DNA of 64,000 nt, taken from contig NZ_JALGBX010000026.1 of assembly GCF_022808175.1 (NCBI RefSeq), positions 62,001 to 126,000 of the forward strand. The letters run 5' to 3'. The stretch comes from Streptomyces sp. AP-93. GTDB taxonomy: Bacteria; Actinomycetota; Actinomycetes; Streptomycetales; Streptomycetaceae. Shown one piece after another: positions 25,515 through 33,562 of this stretch (its first letter is position 1; the number at the start of each line of letters is the position of its first letter). A model generated the notes under the pieces. It was not told the origin of the DNA and did no database searches. It saw only the letters and a list, made by a program, of their open reading frames with translations. The translations under genes and the position numbers were made by a program.

Positions 25515-26408
25515 GACGCGCTCGGGCTCGGGCCGGGGCTCCGCCCCGGCCCGGCGGCTGTGCGGCACGGATACGAGAACCAGTCCACCCAGCAGCAGCC
25601 CGGCACCGGCCGCGGCGAGCGGCCCGGGCCGCTCGCCGAGCAGCGCCACTCCGAGCACGGTGGCGACCAGCGGCTCGGTCAGGCTCAGGGTCCCCGTGGT
25701 GGCGGCACTGAGCCGCCCGACGCCCCGGGTGAACAGCAGATAGCCGAGCGCGGTCGTACCGAGGGCGAGCCAGCCGATGAGTGCGACCGCGCGCGGGGTG
25801 CCCAGTCCCTCCGGGGCCACCAGCAGATAAGGAGAAACCAGCAGCCCCGCGCACAGCACGCTCACCGGAGCCGCCGCACCGAGGTCCGCGCCCATGGAGC
25901 CCAGCTCCTTGGTCGCGGCGATGTAGACGCCGAAGCTCGCCCCGGCCACCACCCCGCACAACACGCCCAGCACATCGGCCCGCGACCCGCTGCCGGGCAA
26001 CAGCAGCAAACCGATCCCGGCAACGGCGCAGGCCGTACCCCACAGCCAGCGCGAAGCGAACCGCTCACCGGACAGCAGGCGCGCACACAGGCCGCTGACC
26101 ACAGGTACGGTCCCGAAGGCTACGGCGGTCGCCAGAGCCGCGCCGGAACGCTCGACGGCCTGCAGGAAGCAGACCTGGAAGGCGGCCGTGACCAGCACGC
26201 ACAGGCCGAGCCAACTCCGCACCCCAGGGCGGGTGAGGGTGCGCAGCCCCGCCGGACGCACCGTCAGCAGGCTGAGCACCAGCCCGCCCAGCAGCATCCG
26301 GGCGGCGCCGAGCGACACCGGGTGCGTCCCGGTGTCGGCCCAGATCTGGGCCGGCCCGACGGTGCCCCACAGCACCGCCGCCACCAGCACGTTTCCCACA
26401 GCGCCCAC
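25506..26408 (-). CDS. EamA/DMT family permease
   Basis: 300 aa with about ten hydrophobic segments and the two-fold EamA repeat: MGAVGNVLVAAVLWGTVGPA opens repeat 1 and ADVLGVLCGVVAGASFGVYI opens repeat 2; repeat ends with LSLTEPLVATVLGVALLGER. It should be an inner-membrane drug/metabolite exporter, substrate unknown. It stands alone, converging with the radical SAM gene on one side. The short hydrophilic C-terminus (SRRAGAEPRPEPERVAG) is unremarkable. Confidence 0.9.
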   Translation of the reverse strand: MGAVGNVLVAAVLWGTVGPAQIWADTGTHPVSLGAARMLLGGLVLSLLTVRPAGLRTLTRPGVRSWLGLCVLVTAAFQVCFLQAVERSGAALATAVAFGTVPVVSGLCARLLSGERFASRWLWGTACAVAGIGLLLLPGSGSRADVLGVLCGVVAGASFGVYIAATKELGSMGADLGAAAPVSVLCAGLLVSPYLLVAPEGLGTPRAVALIGWLALGTTALGYLLFTRGVGRLSAATTGTLSLTEPLVATVLGVALLGERPGPLAAAGAGLLLGGLVLVSVPHSRRAGAEPRPEPERVAG

Positions 26409-26604
26409 GACAACCCCCGCTCCCCAGCCCTGAATGTGGCGAACATATCCGGGGCCGACCAGGCAGACCTAGTGGGCGAAACCATGAGATCTCCGGCCCT
26501 CACCCCCGCCGGGCCGTGGGTTCACACAACGCTGCCGCGGCACCAGCGGCGCGGAGGCCGGGCCGTACACGTGGGGGCAGCGACTGCCCCTGAACAGCGC
26601 GAAG

Positions 26605-26631
26605 GCGCACCTTGACCGGGTCAAGGTGCGC
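26605..26631. repeat. 12-bp perfect inverted repeat
   Basis: GCGCACCTTGAC (26605-26616) and its exact complement GTCAAGGTGCGC (26620-26631) with a 3-nt loop. Its core resembles the anticodon arm of the tRNA-Pro gene 140 bp away (GCGCACTTGAC). It may be a terminator or a relic of tRNA-derived sequence. Confidence 0.5.
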
Positions 26632-26637
26632 TTCGGA

Positions 26638-26653
26638 CCCAGTCAAGTGCGCT
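26638..26653. repeat. 16-nt copy of the tRNA-Pro gene
   Basis: CCCAGTCAAGTGCGCT at 26638-26653 is identical to 26772-26787 inside the tRNA-Pro gene (anticodon loop into the D-stem side). The copies are in the same orientation, 134 bp apart, with the outer one beyond the tRNA 3' end. This is the layout left by tRNA-targeting integrases, though no integrase gene is present. Confidence 0.5.
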
Positions 26654-26680
26654 GGTCCCATCTGGTCCCCAGAAACGATC

Positions 26681-26713
26681 AAAAGGCCGTGTCGGATTCC
26701 TCCGATACGGCCT
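26681..26713 (-). terminator. Rho-independent terminator of tRNA-Pro
   Basis: Read on the minus strand, AGGCCGTATCGGA and TCCGACACGGCCT form a 13-bp stem (one wobble) with loop GGAA, followed by TTTT. It lies 22 bp past the tRNA 3' end. It is one of few textbook terminators in the window. Confidence 0.85.
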
Positions 26714-26734
26714 CTGACCTGCGACTCTTTCGAG

Positions 26735-26808
<74 letters not shown>

Positions 26809-26927
26809 ATGTGCTTCTGATCTGGGGTTTCCCCCGTCTCGGCGGCACATGCAGAACATTACCCCACAGTGAGGGGTGTCCATGCACCGGTTATCGGCGG
26901 GAGGGGGGAGGAAGAGAGGATGAAGGG

Positions 26928-27443
26928 GTGAACGCACGGGATCGGGACGGTGAGGGGCGGGCGCGGAGCGCGCGGCCCAGGGACGGGCTGGGACGGCCGC
27001 TGCCCTACGGGGCCCAAGGGGTGGAGCGGCAGCCCGAGGGAGTGGTGCGGTCGCCCGGGGAGACGGTGGCGCAGGCGCAGCTGCTGCTGGACGCCGGGAT
27101 GCCCTTCCACGCGCACGAGGTGTTCGAGGACGCCTGGAAGTCGGGGCCCGATGCCGAGGCGCTGCTGTGGCGGGCGCTGGCGCAGCTGGCGGTCGGGCTG
27201 ACGCACGCCGCGCGCGGGAACGCGGTCGGCGGGGCCCGGCTGCTGCGCCGCGGAGCGGATGCCCTGGCCCTGGCCGGGCGGGAAGCAGCCGGGGCCGGGG
27301 CAGCGCCCGGGCGCCCTTACGGGATGGACCTGGTCGGGCTGGTCAGCTGGGCCCGGGAGCTGGCGGGGCGGGTGGAGGCCGGAGCGGTCGTCGACGCCGC
27401 CGCCGAGGCGCCGCACCTCACGGGCGGCCCCGGCCCGGTCTGA
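26928..27443 (+). CDS. DUF309 domain protein
   Basis: 171 aa from a GTG at 26928; an upstream ATG at 26921 runs at once into TGA, so it cannot be the start. The family motif is clear: LLDAGMPFHAHEVFEDAWKS and then ALLWRALAQLAVGLTHAARG and GGARLLRRGADAL, the HExxE-type helix of DUF309 proteins. Function of the family is not established; members are small helical proteins. It stands alone after the tRNA gene and converges with the VOC gene. Confidence 0.85.
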   Translation: MNARDRDGEGRARSARPRDGLGRPLPYGAQGVERQPEGVVRSPGETVAQAQLLLDAGMPFHAHEVFEDAWKSGPDAEALLWRALAQLAVGLTHAARGNAVGGARLLRRGADALALAGREAAGAGAAPGRPYGMDLVGLVSWARELAGRVEAGAVVDAAAEAPHLTGGPGPV

Positions 27444-27465
27444 GCCCGGGGCGACACCGGCGGAC

Positions 27466-27509
27466 GGTCCGGCCCCGCCGGGGCGGCGCGGCGCGGGCCG
27501 GGCCGGACC
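27466..27509. terminator. probable convergent terminator
   Basis: GGTCCGGCCC (27466-27475) pairs with GGGCCGGACC (27500-27509), 10 bp perfect, with a GC-rich inner part that can fold further. It lies between the convergent DUF309 and VOC genes and has no U tract. Confidence 0.5.
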
Positions 27510-27556
27510 GGGCCCTCGGGCTCCTCGGGCGGTGCCGGTCCAACGCCCGGCCAGGG

Positions 27557-27946
27557 CTACGCCGGCTGGAGGAGGTCCCAGCGGTTTCCGTAGAGGTCCT
27601 GGAAGACGGCGACCGAGCCGTACGTCTCGTGGCGCGGCTCCTCCAGGAAGCGGACGCCCTCGGCGGTCATCCGGGCGTGGTCGGCGGCGAAGTCGTCGGT
27701 GTAGAGGAAGAAGCCGACCCGGCCGCCCGTCTGGTCGCCGACGCGGGAGCGCTGGGCGTCGTCCTTGGCGCGGGCCAGCAGGAGGGCGGACTCCTTGGCG
27801 CCCGGCGGGCGCACCACGACCCAGCGGGATCCGTCCGGGCGCGGGGTGTCCTCGGCGAGGTCGAAGCCGAGCGCGCGGGTGTAGAAGTCGATGGCCTCGT
27901 CGTAGTCGTGGACCACGAGGGCGGTGAGGGCGAGGTGGGAGGACAT
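27557..27946 (-). CDS. VOC (glyoxalase-like) protein
   Basis: 129 aa from MSSHLALTALVVHDYDEAID; the paired beta-alpha-beta units with DFYTRALGFDLAEDTPRPDG and VRFLEEPRHETYGSVAVFQD and the terminal DLYGNRWDLLQ are typical of single-domain vicinal oxygen chelate proteins. Likely metal-dependent, substrate unknown (fosfomycin/glyoxalase/dioxygenase relatives). It ends 4 bp from lutC's downstream side only by position; strand and spacing (stop of lutC at 27951) suggest it may be read through from lutABC. Confidence 0.85.
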   Translation of the reverse strand: MSSHLALTALVVHDYDEAIDFYTRALGFDLAEDTPRPDGSRWVVVRPPGAKESALLLARAKDDAQRSRVGDQTGGRVGFFLYTDDFAADHARMTAEGVRFLEEPRHETYGSVAVFQDLYGNRWDLLQPA

Positions 27947-27950
27947 GCCC

Positions 27951-28583
27951 TCATTGTGCGCCGAGGAGGACCACCTCCAGGGTGCGGGGACCGTGCACGC
28001 CCTCCACCCGGTCAAGCTCGATGTCGCTGGTGGCGGAGGGGCCCGAGATCCAGGTCAGGGGGCGGGTGGGGTCCAGGAGCGGCAGCGCGCGGGGGACGGA
28101 GTCCACCACCTGGCCGGGGACGCGGACCACGCAGATGTGATGGTCCGGGATCAGCGTGATCCGGCGCCTCCCCTGCTCCGGGCCGCCGTCGAGGACGATC
28201 GTGCCGGTCTCCGCGATCGCGAGGGCGCAGCCGGTCACCACGCTGTCCACCGCGTCCAGTTGGTGCGGGGTGGAGGCCGCGCGGTCGTGGATCCGGGTCG
28301 CGTCGACGGCCGCCGTCCAGTACGGGGGCAGCCCGGGCGGAACCAGGACCGACGCGGAGCCCCGCTCGGCGAGGAGCCGCATCAGCAGCACGGCGATGCC
28401 GTCCTCGTCGACCCGGTGGACCTTCGCGCGGTACTCCGCGAGGTTCGCGGCGAGCAGGTCCACGCTCTCGGCGGGGGTGCGGGCGCCGTGGACCGGGAGG
28501 TAGTCCCGGGGGATCGCGGTGTCCGGGCGCGGCTCGGGCAGGGCCCGGCGGATGCGGGCCAGGATCTGCTCCCTGGCGCTCAC
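27951..28583 (-). CDS. lutC: lactate utilization protein C
   Basis: 210 aa from a GTG overlapping the lutB stop (GTGA). The N-terminal SAREQILARIRRAL, central VTGCALAIAETGTIVLDGG and C-terminal LTWISGPSATSDIELDRVEG with GVHGPRTLEVVLL are the LutC/YkgG (DUF162) signature. It is the third subunit of the LutABC lactate oxidase complex, which feeds electrons from L-lactate to the respiratory chain. It is the last gene of lutABC. Confidence 0.92.
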   Translation of the reverse strand: MSAREQILARIRRALPEPRPDTAIPRDYLPVHGARTPAESVDLLAANLAEYRAKVHRVDEDGIAVLLMRLLAERGSASVLVPPGLPPYWTAAVDATRIHDRAASTPHQLDAVDSVVTGCALAIAETGTIVLDGGPEQGRRRITLIPDHHICVVRVPGQVVDSVPRALPLLDPTRPLTWISGPSATSDIELDRVEGVHGPRTLEVVLLGAQ

Positions 28584-30052
28584 GGGCGTGCCTCCTTCTC
28601 GCGCGCCGCCCACCAGTCGCGGAACGAGCGCTCCGGGAGCTCCGGCAGCTCCCGGCTGTCGGTCCAGGCCCGCCCGGGCCCCGGCAGCCGGCGCGGTCGC
28701 AGCCGCCGGGCACGGGCCAGCAGCCGCTCCCCCGCGCGCAGCGCGCCCGGACGGTCGAGCAGGAGCCGGGCGGCCCGCATCGCGGCGCGCTCGGCGGTGT
28801 GGCCGTCGGCGGGGCGGATGCGGACCCGGATGCCCTCGCGGGTCACCGGGCCGCCCTGGGCGACCCGTTCGCGCAGGTGGACCAGTACCTCGGGGATGTC
28901 GATGGCGACCGGGCAGACTTCGTAGCAGGCCCCGCACAGGGTGGAGGCGTAGGGCAGGGTGGCGTCGATCTCGCTCCCGGTACCCCGGAGTTGGGGGCTG
29001 AGAATGGCGCCGATCGGGCCGGGGTAGACGGAGCCGTAGGCGTGGCCGCCGGCGCGCTCGTACACCGGGCAGACGTTGAGGCAGGCGGAGCAGCGGATGC
29101 AGCGCAGGGCCTGGCGGCCCACCGCGTCGGCGAGGGTGTCGGTGCGGCCGTTGTCGAGGAGGACGAGGTGGAAGACGGAGGGGCCGTCGCCGTCGATGAC
29201 CCCGGTCCACATGGTCGTGTACGGGTTCATCCGCTCGGCCGTCGAGGAGCGGGGCAGGGTCTGGAGGAAGATCTCCAGGTCGCGGAAGGTCGGGATCACC
29301 TTCTCGATGCCGACGACCGAGATCAGGGTCTCGGGCAGGGTCAGGCACATCCGGCCGTTGCCCTCGGACTCGAAGACGACCAGGGTGCCGGTCTCGGCGA
29401 CCATGAAGTTGGCGCCGGAGACGGCGACTTTGGCGCGCAGGAACTTCTCGCGCAGGTGCAGCCGGGCGGCTTCGGCGAGCTCGCGCGGGTCGTCGCCCAG
29501 TCCGTCGGGGGCCGGACGGCCCCAGGCGCCCATCTCCGCGGCGAAGATGTCGCGGATCTCGCCGCGGTTGCGGTGGATGGCCGGGACCAGGATGTGGGAG
29601 GGCCGGTCGTGGCCGAGCTGGACGATGAGCTCGGCCAGGTCGGTCTCGTACGCGGCGATCCCGGCCGCCTCCAGGGCCTCGTTCAGGCCGATCTCCTGGG
29701 TGGCCATGGACTTGACCTTGACGACTTCCTTCTCCCCGGTGGCCCGGACCAGTTCCGTCACGATGCGGTTGGCCTCGTCGGCGTCGGCCGCCCAGTGGAC
29801 GGTGCCGCCCGCGGCGGTGACGGCGGCCTCCAGCTGGAGCAGGTAGCGGTCGAGGTGCGCCAGCGTGTGGTCCTTGACCGCCTTGCCGGCCGCGCGCAGC
29901 CGGTCCCAGTCCTCCAGTTCGGCGACGGCCCGCGCCCGCTTGTCGCGGATGGTGTGCGTGGCGTGGCGGAGGTTGGCGCGCAGCACCTCGTCCCGTACGG
30001 CTTCGCGGGCCGCGTGGGGGAACGCCGGCATGCCCAGATGGGTCCCCGTCAT
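28580..30052 (-). CDS. lutB: lactate utilization iron-sulfur protein B
   Basis: 490 aa from MTGTHLGMPAFPHAAREAVR, ATG overlapping lutA's stop by 4 bp. It has the LutB DUF162-type N-terminal domain (VAVSGANFMVAETGTLVVFE) and two 4Fe-4S motifs near residues 325-380: CIRCSACLNVCP and CGACYEVCP. It carries electrons within the LutABC complex. The C-terminal 90 residues are Arg-rich and end RSFRDWWAAREKEARP, a common LutB tail. Middle gene of the operon. Confidence 0.94.
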   Translation of the reverse strand: MTGTHLGMPAFPHAAREAVRDEVLRANLRHATHTIRDKRARAVAELEDWDRLRAAGKAVKDHTLAHLDRYLLQLEAAVTAAGGTVHWAADADEANRIVTELVRATGEKEVVKVKSMATQEIGLNEALEAAGIAAYETDLAELIVQLGHDRPSHILVPAIHRNRGEIRDIFAAEMGAWGRPAPDGLGDDPRELAEAARLHLREKFLRAKVAVSGANFMVAETGTLVVFESEGNGRMCLTLPETLISVVGIEKVIPTFRDLEIFLQTLPRSSTAERMNPYTTMWTGVIDGDGPSVFHLVLLDNGRTDTLADAVGRQALRCIRCSACLNVCPVYERAGGHAYGSVYPGPIGAILSPQLRGTGSEIDATLPYASTLCGACYEVCPVAIDIPEVLVHLRERVAQGGPVTREGIRVRIRPADGHTAERAAMRAARLLLDRPGALRAGERLLARARRLRPRRLPGPGRAWTDSRELPELPERSFRDWWAAREKEARP

Positions 30053-30804
30053 ACGAGTGGTTCCTCTTCCGTGGCGGCCAGGATCTCGGCGAGGTGCAGG
30101 GCCCGCAGCGGGGCGCCCCGGCGGCGCAGGATGCCGTCGAGGTGGGCGAGGCAGGAGTTGTCGGCCCCGCAGAGCACTTCGGCGCCCGTGGAGAGCGCGT
30201 GGGCGGTCTTGTCGGTGCCCATCGCGGCCGATACGTCGGGGTTCTTGACGGCGAAGGTCCCGCCGAAGCCGCAGCACTCCTCGGCGCCGGGCAGTTCGCG
30301 CAGTTCCAGTCCGCGTACGGCGGCCAGCAGCCGCCGGGGCCGGTCCCCGAGTCCGAGGCCGCGCAGGCCGTGGCAGGAGGGGTTGTAGGTGACGGTGTGC
30401 GGGAAGTACGCGCCGACGTCGGTCACCCCGAGGACGTCGACCAGGAACTCGGTGAGCTCGTACACGCGCGGTACGAGGTCTTCGGCCAGCGCGGTCAGGG
30501 CGGGTCCCCGGCCCTCGGCCTCGGCCGCGCGCCCGATCCGGGGGTAGTGGGAGCGGATCATGGCCGCGCAGGAACCGGACGGGGTGACCACGTACTCGTA
30601 CCCGGCGAAGGCCTCGGCGGTACGCCGGACCAGTGGTTCGGCCTCGCGCCGGTAGCCGGTGTTGTACTGCGGCTGGCCGCAGCAGCTCTGCGCGGCGGGG
30701 AAGTCCACGGTGACCCCGAGCCGCTCCAGGAGGCGGACGACGGCGATGCCCGTGCGCGGGTAGAGCGCGTCGTTGACGCAGGTGACGAACAGGGCGGCGC
30801 GCAT
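30049..30804 (-). CDS. lutA: lactate utilization protein A
   Basis: 251 aa from MRAALFVTCVNDALYPRTGI at 30804; a GTG nine bases upstream is possible. It has the two cysteine-rich CCG domains of the LutA/GlpC heterodisulfide-reductase-like family: SCCGQPQYNTGY near residue 43 and ELPGAEECCGFGGTFAVKN near residue 180. First gene of lutABC. Its start is only 18 bp from the divergent cobF start, so the two promoters must overlap the opposite reading frames or lie within the opposite gene. Confidence 0.94.
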   Translation of the reverse strand: MRAALFVTCVNDALYPRTGIAVVRLLERLGVTVDFPAAQSCCGQPQYNTGYRREAEPLVRRTAEAFAGYEYVVTPSGSCAAMIRSHYPRIGRAAEAEGRGPALTALAEDLVPRVYELTEFLVDVLGVTDVGAYFPHTVTYNPSCHGLRGLGLGDRPRRLLAAVRGLELRELPGAEECCGFGGTFAVKNPDVSAAMGTDKTAHALSTGAEVLCGADNSCLAHLDGILRRRGAPLRALHLAEILAATEEEPLV

Positions 30805-30822
30805 GATGGGCACAATAGCCCG

Positions 30823-31575
30823 GTGAAGAAGTTCTCAGTGATCGGCATAGGCGCGGGCGACCCGGACCACCTGACCCTCCAGGCGGTCAAGGCGATCGGC
30901 GCGGCGGACGCATTCCTCATCCTGGAGAAGGGCGAGGAGAAGGCGGATCTGACCGGGCTGCGGCGGGCGATGCTCGACGCGCACGCCCGCCCCGGACACC
31001 GGCTGGTGGAGGGCCGCGATCCCGACCGCGACCGGACGCCCTCCGACTACACCCCCACGGTGGACGGCTGGCGCAGCGCGCGGGCCGAGCTCTTCGAGCG
31101 GTTCATCGCGGAGGACCTGGCGGAGGGGGAGACGGGCGCGTTCCTGGTGTGGGGCGACCCCTCGCTCTACGATTCCACGCTCGCGATCCTCGACGAGGTG
31201 CTGGAGAAGGGCCGGGTCGCCTTCGAGCACGAGGTGGTGCCCGGCATCAGCAGCATCTCCTCGCTGCTGGCCCGCCACCGCACCAACCTCAACCGGGTGG
31301 GCCGTCCGGTCCAGATCACCACCGGGCGCCGGCTCGCGGAGGGCTGGCCGGACGGTGTGGACGACGTGGTGGTGATGCTGGATGCCCGCCACGCTTTCAC
31401 CGCCCACCTCGACCAGGACCTGTACATCTACTGGGGTGCGTACGTCGGCACCCCCGACGAGATCCTGGTCTCGGGGAAGCTGGCGGAGGTCGCCGGCCGG
31501 ATCGAGGAGCTGCGCACCGAGGCCCGCGCCCGCAAGGGCTGGATCATGGATACGTACCTGCTCCGGCGCGGCTGA
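30823..31575 (+). CDS. cobF: precorrin-6A synthase (deacetylating)
   Basis: 250 aa from a GTG at 30823. The N-terminal VIGIGAGDPDHLTLQAVKAI, then AFLVWGDPSLYDSTLAILDE and HEVVPGISSISSLLARHRTN are the tetrapyrrole methylase motifs; the whole matches CobF, which methylates C-1 of precorrin-5 with loss of acetate in aerobic cobalamin synthesis. It stands apart from other cob genes here. It ends 4 bp from the convergent PLP-enzyme gene. It is 2 kb from the cobalamin-riboswitch-controlled nrdDG, but no riboswitch is seen in front of cobF itself. Confidence 0.93.
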   Translation: MKKFSVIGIGAGDPDHLTLQAVKAIGAADAFLILEKGEEKADLTGLRRAMLDAHARPGHRLVEGRDPDRDRTPSDYTPTVDGWRSARAELFERFIAEDLAEGETGAFLVWGDPSLYDSTLAILDEVLEKGRVAFEHEVVPGISSISSLLARHRTNLNRVGRPVQITTGRRLAEGWPDGVDDVVVMLDARHAFTAHLDQDLYIYWGAYVGTPDEILVSGKLAEVAGRIEELRTEARARKGWIMDTYLLRRG

Positions 31576-31579
31576 GGCC

Positions 31580-32797
31580 TTAGGGCAGGTAGGAGGGCAG
31601 GACCTCGGCGAGCCGTTCGTACTCCTCGGCCCGGTTGTAGATCTGCCCGCTCACCCGGATCCCGCCGCCGCCCGGCCAGGGCCAGATCAGTACCCGGATC
31701 CGCTGCTCGGCCGCGATCCGCTCGCGCAGGTCGCGGGCGGCGTCCGGGGTCTCGGCCATCCCGGGCGGCAGCCGCAGCGTGCGCAGGGCCAGGCCCTCGG
31801 TGTGCGGGAGCGGGACGATTCCGGGGATCCCGGCGAGCAGCGCCGCGCCGTAAGCGGCCAGCGCGCTGTTGTGGGCCCGTACCTTGGCGGCGTCGAGCTC
31901 CTCCAGCAGGTCGAGCCCGTCCGGGGCGGCGAGCCAGCCGGTGTAGTCGAAGGTGGCGCGGTTCTCCACGGAGCGCGGGAAGCCGAGGTGGTCCTCCCAG
32001 GAGGGCACCGGCGGCCGGACCCGGTCGCGGTGGTGCGGGGCGACGGACAGGATCGCGGTGCCGGACGGGGCGTAGGCCCATTTGTGGAGGTTGCCGAACC
32101 AGAAGTCGGCGCCCCCGCCCAGGGGGTCCGGGATCATGCCGGGGGCGTGGGCGCCGTCGACGATGGTGGTGACGCCCCGCTCGGCGAGTTCGGCGAGCAG
32201 CCGGGGCGAGGCGATGATCCGGGCGGTGGGCGAGCTGATGTGGTCGAGTACGGCGACCCGGGTCCGCGGGGTGATCCCGGCCAGCACGGCTTCCCGTACG
32301 GCGTCCTCGTCGGGGAGCTCCGTGCCCAGGGCCACGGTGGTGAGCGGGGCGCGCCGGGCGGCGGCCGCGACGACCGTGCCGTAGCCGTGGTCGGTGACCA
32401 GGATCTCGTCGCCGGCGGCGAACTGCACGGCGTCGAGGGCCAGGTTGGCGGCCTCGGTGGCGTTGGTCACGAAGGCGAGCCCGGCAGGATCGGCGCCGAG
32501 CCGGGCGGCGATCCGGCTCCGGGCCTCGACGAGCCGGCCGGGGGCGCCGATGAAGAAGGTGTCGGGGTCGGCGTGCGCCTGGGCCCGCAGGGCGGCCTGT
32601 GTCTCCTGGACGGGGATCGGCACCGCTCCGAACGACCCGTGGTTCAGGTGGCTGACGTCCTCGGAGAGCCGGAACAGCTCCCGCCCGCCCGGGAATTCGG
32701 CGGGGCGGCGTACGGACCCGCTGGGCGAGGCGGCCCCGGCCCGCCCGGCGGCGTCGGTGGGGTCGGCGCGGTCGGTCGGCTCGGCGGGCTGGGTCAC
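31580..32797 (-). CDS. aminotransferase class V-fold PLP enzyme
   Basis: 405 aa from a GTG at 32797 with GGAGG 6 nt upstream; longer readings to 32881 lack a ribosome-binding site. The motifs LNHGSFGAVPIPVQETQ, FVTNATEAANLALDAV, VDGAHAPGMIPDPLGGGADF and the PLP lysine in WFGNLHKWAYAPSGTAIL match isopenicillin-N-epimerase-like/cysteine-desulfurase-fold enzymes. The substrate is not clear from the sequence. It stands alone, converging with cobF. Confidence 0.9.
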   Translation of the reverse strand: MTQPAEPTDRADPTDAAGRAGAASPSGSVRRPAEFPGGRELFRLSEDVSHLNHGSFGAVPIPVQETQAALRAQAHADPDTFFIGAPGRLVEARSRIAARLGADPAGLAFVTNATEAANLALDAVQFAAGDEILVTDHGYGTVVAAAARRAPLTTVALGTELPDEDAVREAVLAGITPRTRVAVLDHISSPTARIIASPRLLAELAERGVTTIVDGAHAPGMIPDPLGGGADFWFGNLHKWAYAPSGTAILSVAPHHRDRVRPPVPSWEDHLGFPRSVENRATFDYTGWLAAPDGLDLLEELDAAKVRAHNSALAAYGAALLAGIPGIVPLPHTEGLALRTLRLPPGMAETPDAARDLRERIAAEQRIRVLIWPWPGGGGIRVSGQIYNRAEEYERLAEVLPSYLP

Positions 32798-32923
32798 GTG
32801 GGACCTCCGTGGGTGCGGCGCGGCTGTCGGACCGATCATGCCCCGCCGCCCACCCGGAGCGACAGCCCCTTCCCCGGCCATCGCGGCCGCGGCCGCCGGG
32901 TCCTCAAGGCGGCCGCCGTGCCC

Positions 32924-33562
32924 TCAGGCCGCCGGCGGGCGCACGGTCTGGCGGTGGGTGGGCCGTGCGCCCAGTTCCGCGAGCCAGTCGTCCAGGGCGG
33001 CCATGGCGGGCACGTCCAGGAGGGCCGGGTCCACCGTGGTGCGGAGCTGGTGGGGCACCCCCGAGGCGAGGAGCAGGCGCAGGCTGCGCTCCGCCGAGGC
33101 GGCCGCGTGGCCGATGCCCGTGACCTTCTCGTACCGGCCGGGCGGGGCCTTGACGTCGAAGCCGACCCAGTCCAGCAGGCCCGCATCCAGCAGCCGGGCC
33201 AGGCGGCGGGGGAAGGCTCCCCCGGTGTGGAGGCCGACCTCCAGGCCCAGCGCGCGGGCCTCCCGTACGGCCTGCGGCAGACCGCGCTGGAGCAGCGGTT
33301 CGCCGCCCGAGAAGACGATCCCGTCGAGGAGCCCCGTCCGGTGGGCCAGGTGGCCGAGCACCTCGTCCCAGGGGACGGCGGCGGGGGCCCGGGCGGGCAG
33401 CAGGCCGGGGTTGTGGCAGTAGCCGCACCGCCAGGGGCAGCCCTGGCAGAAGACGGTGGTCACCAGCCGGCCGGGCCAGTCGCAGGTGGACAGCCTGGAC
33501 CAGCCGCCGATGCGGATGACTCCGGCCGGGGTCGCGGCGCCGGTCGCGGCGGCGCCGGTCAC
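32924..33562 (-). CDS. nrdG: anaerobic RNR activating radical SAM protein
   Basis: 212 aa from a GTG overlapping the nrdD stop (GTGA). The CX3CX2C motif is Cys42, Cys46, Cys49 (CQGCPWRCGYCHNP), followed by GIVFSGGEPLLQRGL, the SAM-binding GGE. It belongs to the NrdG-like activating enzymes that create the glycyl radical on NrdD. The tail (DDWLAELGARPTHRQTVRPP) is ordinary. Being fused translationally to nrdD, it is almost certainly its activase. Confidence 0.93.
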   Translation of the reverse strand: MTGAAATGAATPAGVIRIGGWSRLSTCDWPGRLVTTVFCQGCPWRCGYCHNPGLLPARAPAAVPWDEVLGHLAHRTGLLDGIVFSGGEPLLQRGLPQAVREARALGLEVGLHTGGAFPRRLARLLDAGLLDWVGFDVKAPPGRYEKVTGIGHAAASAERSLRLLLASGVPHQLRTTVDPALLDVPAMAALDDWLAELGARPTHRQTVRPPAA

